The notes under the pieces are model-generated. The model did no database searches and was not told the DNA's origin. It was given only the letters and a program-made list of their open reading frames with translations. Shown piece after piece: positions 62,208-64,000 of a DNA stretch of 64,000 nucleotides. Origin of the DNA: JABAAW01 sp965216605 (GTDB taxonomy: Bacteria > Pseudomonadota > Alphaproteobacteria > JABAAW01); assembly GCA_965216605.1 (NCBI GenBank), contig CBDCGG010000002.1, positions 372,001 to 436,000 on the forward strand, in the 5' to 3' direction. Position 1 is the stretch's first letter; each line of letters begins with the position of its first letter. Both the position numbers and the translations under genes were made by a program.

Positions 62208-62839
62208 GGAGCAGAACCCTTAACAACCATCGGCACGCCCGCAACTACCAACGCCAAAGTCGAGACCGAAGTCGCCACACGTTGATGCAAAATACCCGCA
62301 TAACCACGAAACACATCGCCCATCTTTGTGTAAGGAACAACCCCCAACCCCACCTCGTTGGAAACGAACACCAGACTCTTGCCCGCACGCGCAAGGCGAG
62401 GCAAAGCCTCTTCTATCTCCTTTGTCAGACGCTCAAACAACGGAGCCTGTTGCTCCATCCGCTCTATCCCCTCGCAAAACAGCAGGGCGGACAAAAAGAG
62501 CGTCAAGCAATCGACGACGATCACACGCGCACGCGCAGCCTCCAAACTCTCCACGAGCATCTTGGGAGCGGGCTGCTCTAATGTCTCAAAATCTGCACCG
62601 CGCTCGGCACGATGTCTGGCGATACGCTCCTGCCAACGCGCGTAGTTTTTGCTCGTCTTGTCCGCAGGCAGCGCGGCGGTCGCCAAGTAGAGCGGCTTCG
62701 TTTCTGCCTCATTCTCTTGCCCATTCTCTTTATCATTCTCTTGCCTTGTCGCAAGCTTGCGCGCCCAAGCAAGCGAGCAGGCGGTCTTGCCTGAATTCGC
62801 TCCGCCCAACAACAATGCGGAAAAAGCATGCTCTGTCAT
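62204..62839 (-). CDS. cobU: Adenosylcobinamide kinase / adenosylcobinamide-phosphate guanylyltransferase
   Basis: Bifunctional enzyme of the nucleotide-loop assembly of cobalamin. P-loop LLLGGANSGKTACSLAWARK, LATAALPADK, CLTLFLSALL and VSNEVGLGVVPYTKMGDVFR are characteristic. About 211 residues from ATG 62839; the frame is open to 62881 but the extra 14 residues overlap cobC. A micro-repeat-like stretch (ENDKENGQENEAETK) is inserted after the P-loop helix. Four-base overlaps link it with cobC and cobW. Confidence 0.92.
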   Translation of the reverse strand: MTEHAFSALLLGGANSGKTACSLAWARKLATRQENDKENGQENEAETKPLYLATAALPADKTSKNYARWQERIARHRAERGADFETLEQPAPKMLVESLEAARARVIVVDCLTLFLSALLFCEGIERMEQQAPLFERLTKEIEEALPRLARAGKSLVFVSNEVGLGVVPYTKMGDVFRGYAGILHQRVATSVSTLALVVAGVPMVVKGSAP

Positions 62840-63597
62840 GATGTTCCTGTCCCTTCCTGTCTCGCTCGCAGATTGACGCACCGCACGGCGGCGGGCGTGT
62901 GCGCAAGTGTGACTTCAAGTGTGTCTTCGAGTGTATATGTTTTTTTTCTATCTTGTCTAGAATGTAGATAGCGGTCAATGCGCGTCAAGGACAAAGGATC
63001 GATAGAAAAAGACAAGGCACGCGCCAGAGGCAGCCGCAAGGCTTGGGCGAGGGCGGCGCGAATCGTTCCCGCATGCGCAACCACAACGATAGTGAACGAC
63101 TTCTCTTCGCCTTTGCTTGTCCGAGCGTGCGTGCACTCGATACGCTCGACGGCGCGCGCGACGCGGCGAGCGAGGTCGGCGAAGCTCTCTCCGTTTGGCG
63201 GACGATGGCTTGCGGGCGCGTCCCACAAGGCGCGATGGCGACCTTCGTCGTAACGCTCTCCCTCCCAGTCGCCGAAGTCCTGTTCGTTGAAGGTTTGTTC
63301 CTTGATAATTTGCTCGGCGAGAGGTTGCTTGCTCTCTCCGCGTTCAGCTTGAAGCGTCTCGCGCAAGGCTTGCGCTGTTTGCCGAGCGCGTTTCAGTTCG
63401 CTACTGATCCAAAGATCAGGATGCTGTGGTAGCAGGCTTTTAAGATTCTTCGCAAGGATTTTTATCTCTGTTTGTGCGTCTTCAAGGTGGGCGGGTATAT
63501 CGCTACTGCCAGTAAAGACGCCCTCGCGTGCTTGGACAGGCGCATGGCGAATCCAAATCCAGCGGACGCACGGGTTGCTACTATCTTCTTCTTTCAT
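62836..63597 (-). CDS. cobC: Histidine phosphatase, probable alpha-ribazole phosphatase
   Basis: Phosphoglycerate-mutase-fold phosphatase; the catalytic motif is WIWIRHAPV (Arg-His-Ala variant seen in many alphaproteobacterial CobC proteins), then SSELKRARQTAQAL and the second histidine in VVVAHAGTIRAALAQAL. About 253 residues from ATG 63597. Its position as first gene of cobC-cobU-cobW supports removal of the phosphate from alpha-ribazole phosphate or cobalamin phosphate. The frame is open to 63630. Confidence 0.85.
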   Translation of the reverse strand: MKEEDSSNPCVRWIWIRHAPVQAREGVFTGSSDIPAHLEDAQTEIKILAKNLKSLLPQHPDLWISSELKRARQTAQALRETLQAERGESKQPLAEQIIKEQTFNEQDFGDWEGERYDEGRHRALWDAPASHRPPNGESFADLARRVARAVERIECTHARTSKGEEKSFTIVVVAHAGTIRAALAQALRLPLARALSFSIDPLSLTRIDRYLHSRQDRKKTYTLEDTLEVTLAHTPAAVRCVNLRARQEGTGTS

Positions 63598-63708
63598 CAC
63601 GCGGCAGGAGGCGAGCAAGCTGACAAGCAACCTAAAAAGCTGCTTTTGTGACGAAAGTCATCTTGCGTTGCCATCATCCAAAACACATAAACCCCAAAAA
63701 ATGTTTCC

Positions 63709-63745
63709 TTGATTCTAGCACGGCAGGCTATAATGGCATCTCTTA
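63709..63745 (+). promoter_or_regulatory. Candidate promoter of the aminotransferase gene, possible leaderless start
   Basis: TATAAT lies at 63729-63734 with TTGATT at 63709-63714; the 14-base gap is shorter than ideal. The expected transcription start near 63741 coincides with the ATG at 63745, so the mRNA would have little or no leader. Confidence 0.45.
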
Positions 63746-64000
63746 TGTCTTCTCCCTCCCTCTCGCATGTCCTCTCGCGCGTGCGACCCTCTGCGACGAT
63801 CGCCGCCGCTACACGAGCGAGCGAACTTAAGCGCGAAGGGCAGAACATCGTCTCCCTCTCTGCCGGTGAGCCAGATTTCGATACGCCCGATTTCATCGTA
63901 GAAGCCGCCACAAAGGCACTGCGCGAAGGCAAAACACGCTACGCACCCGCAGGCGGCATTGTTGAACTGCGCGAGGCGATCGCACGCAAACTCAAGCGCG
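63745..64000 (+). CDS. aspC: Aspartate aminotransferase-type PLP enzyme, 5' part
   Basis: The first 85 residues of a class I aminotransferase: SRVRPSATIAAATRASELKR, VSLSAGEPDFDTPDFIVEAA and RYAPAGGIVELREAIARKLK. This is the usual start of alphaproteobacterial aspartate/prephenate aminotransferases. The gene runs off the right edge. ATG 63745 is favoured because an upstream in-frame ATG at 63733 lies within the TATAAT box. Confidence 0.88.
   Translation, partial: MSSPSLSHVLSRVRPSATIAAATRASELKREGQNIVSLSAGEPDFDTPDFIVEAATKALREGKTRYAPAGGIVELREAIARKLKR

Noticed and set aside
61380..62223. Long plus-strand frames opposite cobW
   Set aside because: They are shadows of the cobW gene, which has complete family motifs; the C-rich plus strand removes stop codons there.
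1..64000. tRNA or rRNA genes
   Set aside because: No GGTTCGAATCC-type T-arm with matching acceptor stem was found; the GTTCGA occurrences are inside coding sequence.

Overview
The window is 64 kb of an alphaproteobacterial chromosome with mid-range GC. The lineage markers are the aerobic cobaltochelatase genes cobS and cobT preceded by a J-domain gene, a bacterial Tim44-like gene, ScpA/ScpB, a choline-to-betaine pair and a YHS-domain lipoprotein-size protein. I cannot place it below class level. I found no rRNA, tRNA or CRISPR array. Many genes lack a clear Shine-Dalgarno site and some starts are TTG or GTG, so several start calls are tentative.

Layout. 0-3 kb: betB (runs off the left edge) and betA, minus strand. 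3.4-5.5 kb: lrgA-lrgB-like holin pair and fabI. 5.6-10.9 kb: two DNA methyltransferases of unlike composition on either side of aroC; the second carries an HNH nuclease domain. 11-15.5 kb: sppA, an isochorismatase-family hydrolase, a degenerate TlyA-like protein, a YHS protein. 15.5-20.7 kb: repeat islands, a gene-poor AT-rich stretch, pgi, and an AT-rich coiled-coil membrane gene. 20.7-24.4 kb: uvrA and an orphan ABC ATPase. 24.4-25.2 kb: three tandem sRNA-like units. 25.2-32.5 kb: acnA, a cNMP-binding protein with a large Fe-S/FAD fusion oxidoreductase, dgt. 32.9-39.7 kb: argS, a SPOR protein, nagZ, scpA, scpB, rpmG, a Tim44-like gene. 39.8-44.5 kb: a lytic transglycosylase, a sugar-dehydrogenase-like protein, ygfZ, an XRE regulator. 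44.6-51.9 kb: formate dehydrogenase alpha, an Xaa-Pro aminopeptidase, two small membrane proteins, proC, a YbjN-domain protein. 52.2-60.9 kb: a frameshifted J-domain gene, cobS, cobT, lutABC, a TylF-like methyltransferase, a 3-hydroxybutyrate-type dehydrogenase. 61.1-63.6 kb: cobW-cobU-cobC, minus strand. The window ends in an aspartate-aminotransferase gene.

Functionally this is a heterotroph with osmoprotection (betaine), respiratory use of lactate and formate, and aerobic cobalamin synthesis (cobST plus cobWUC).

The main unexpected signal is a composition pattern tied to repeat islands. GC-rich palindromic islands recur between genes at about 3.0, 15.5, 17.1, 19.1, 20.5, 24.4, 32.6, 41.9 and 61.0 kb. 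Left of an island the plus strand is rich in G+T; right of it the plus strand is rich in C+A, whatever the direction of the genes. Each segment therefore runs from C+A-rich to G+T-rich, and the foreign-looking genes (both methyltransferases, the coiled-coil gene) sit at the switch points. Other points of note are the tandem sRNA-like units with a CCCTCCCTCCC loop, a 182-bp element with perfect 27-bp inverted ends, and a J-domain gene split across two frames directly upstream of cobS.
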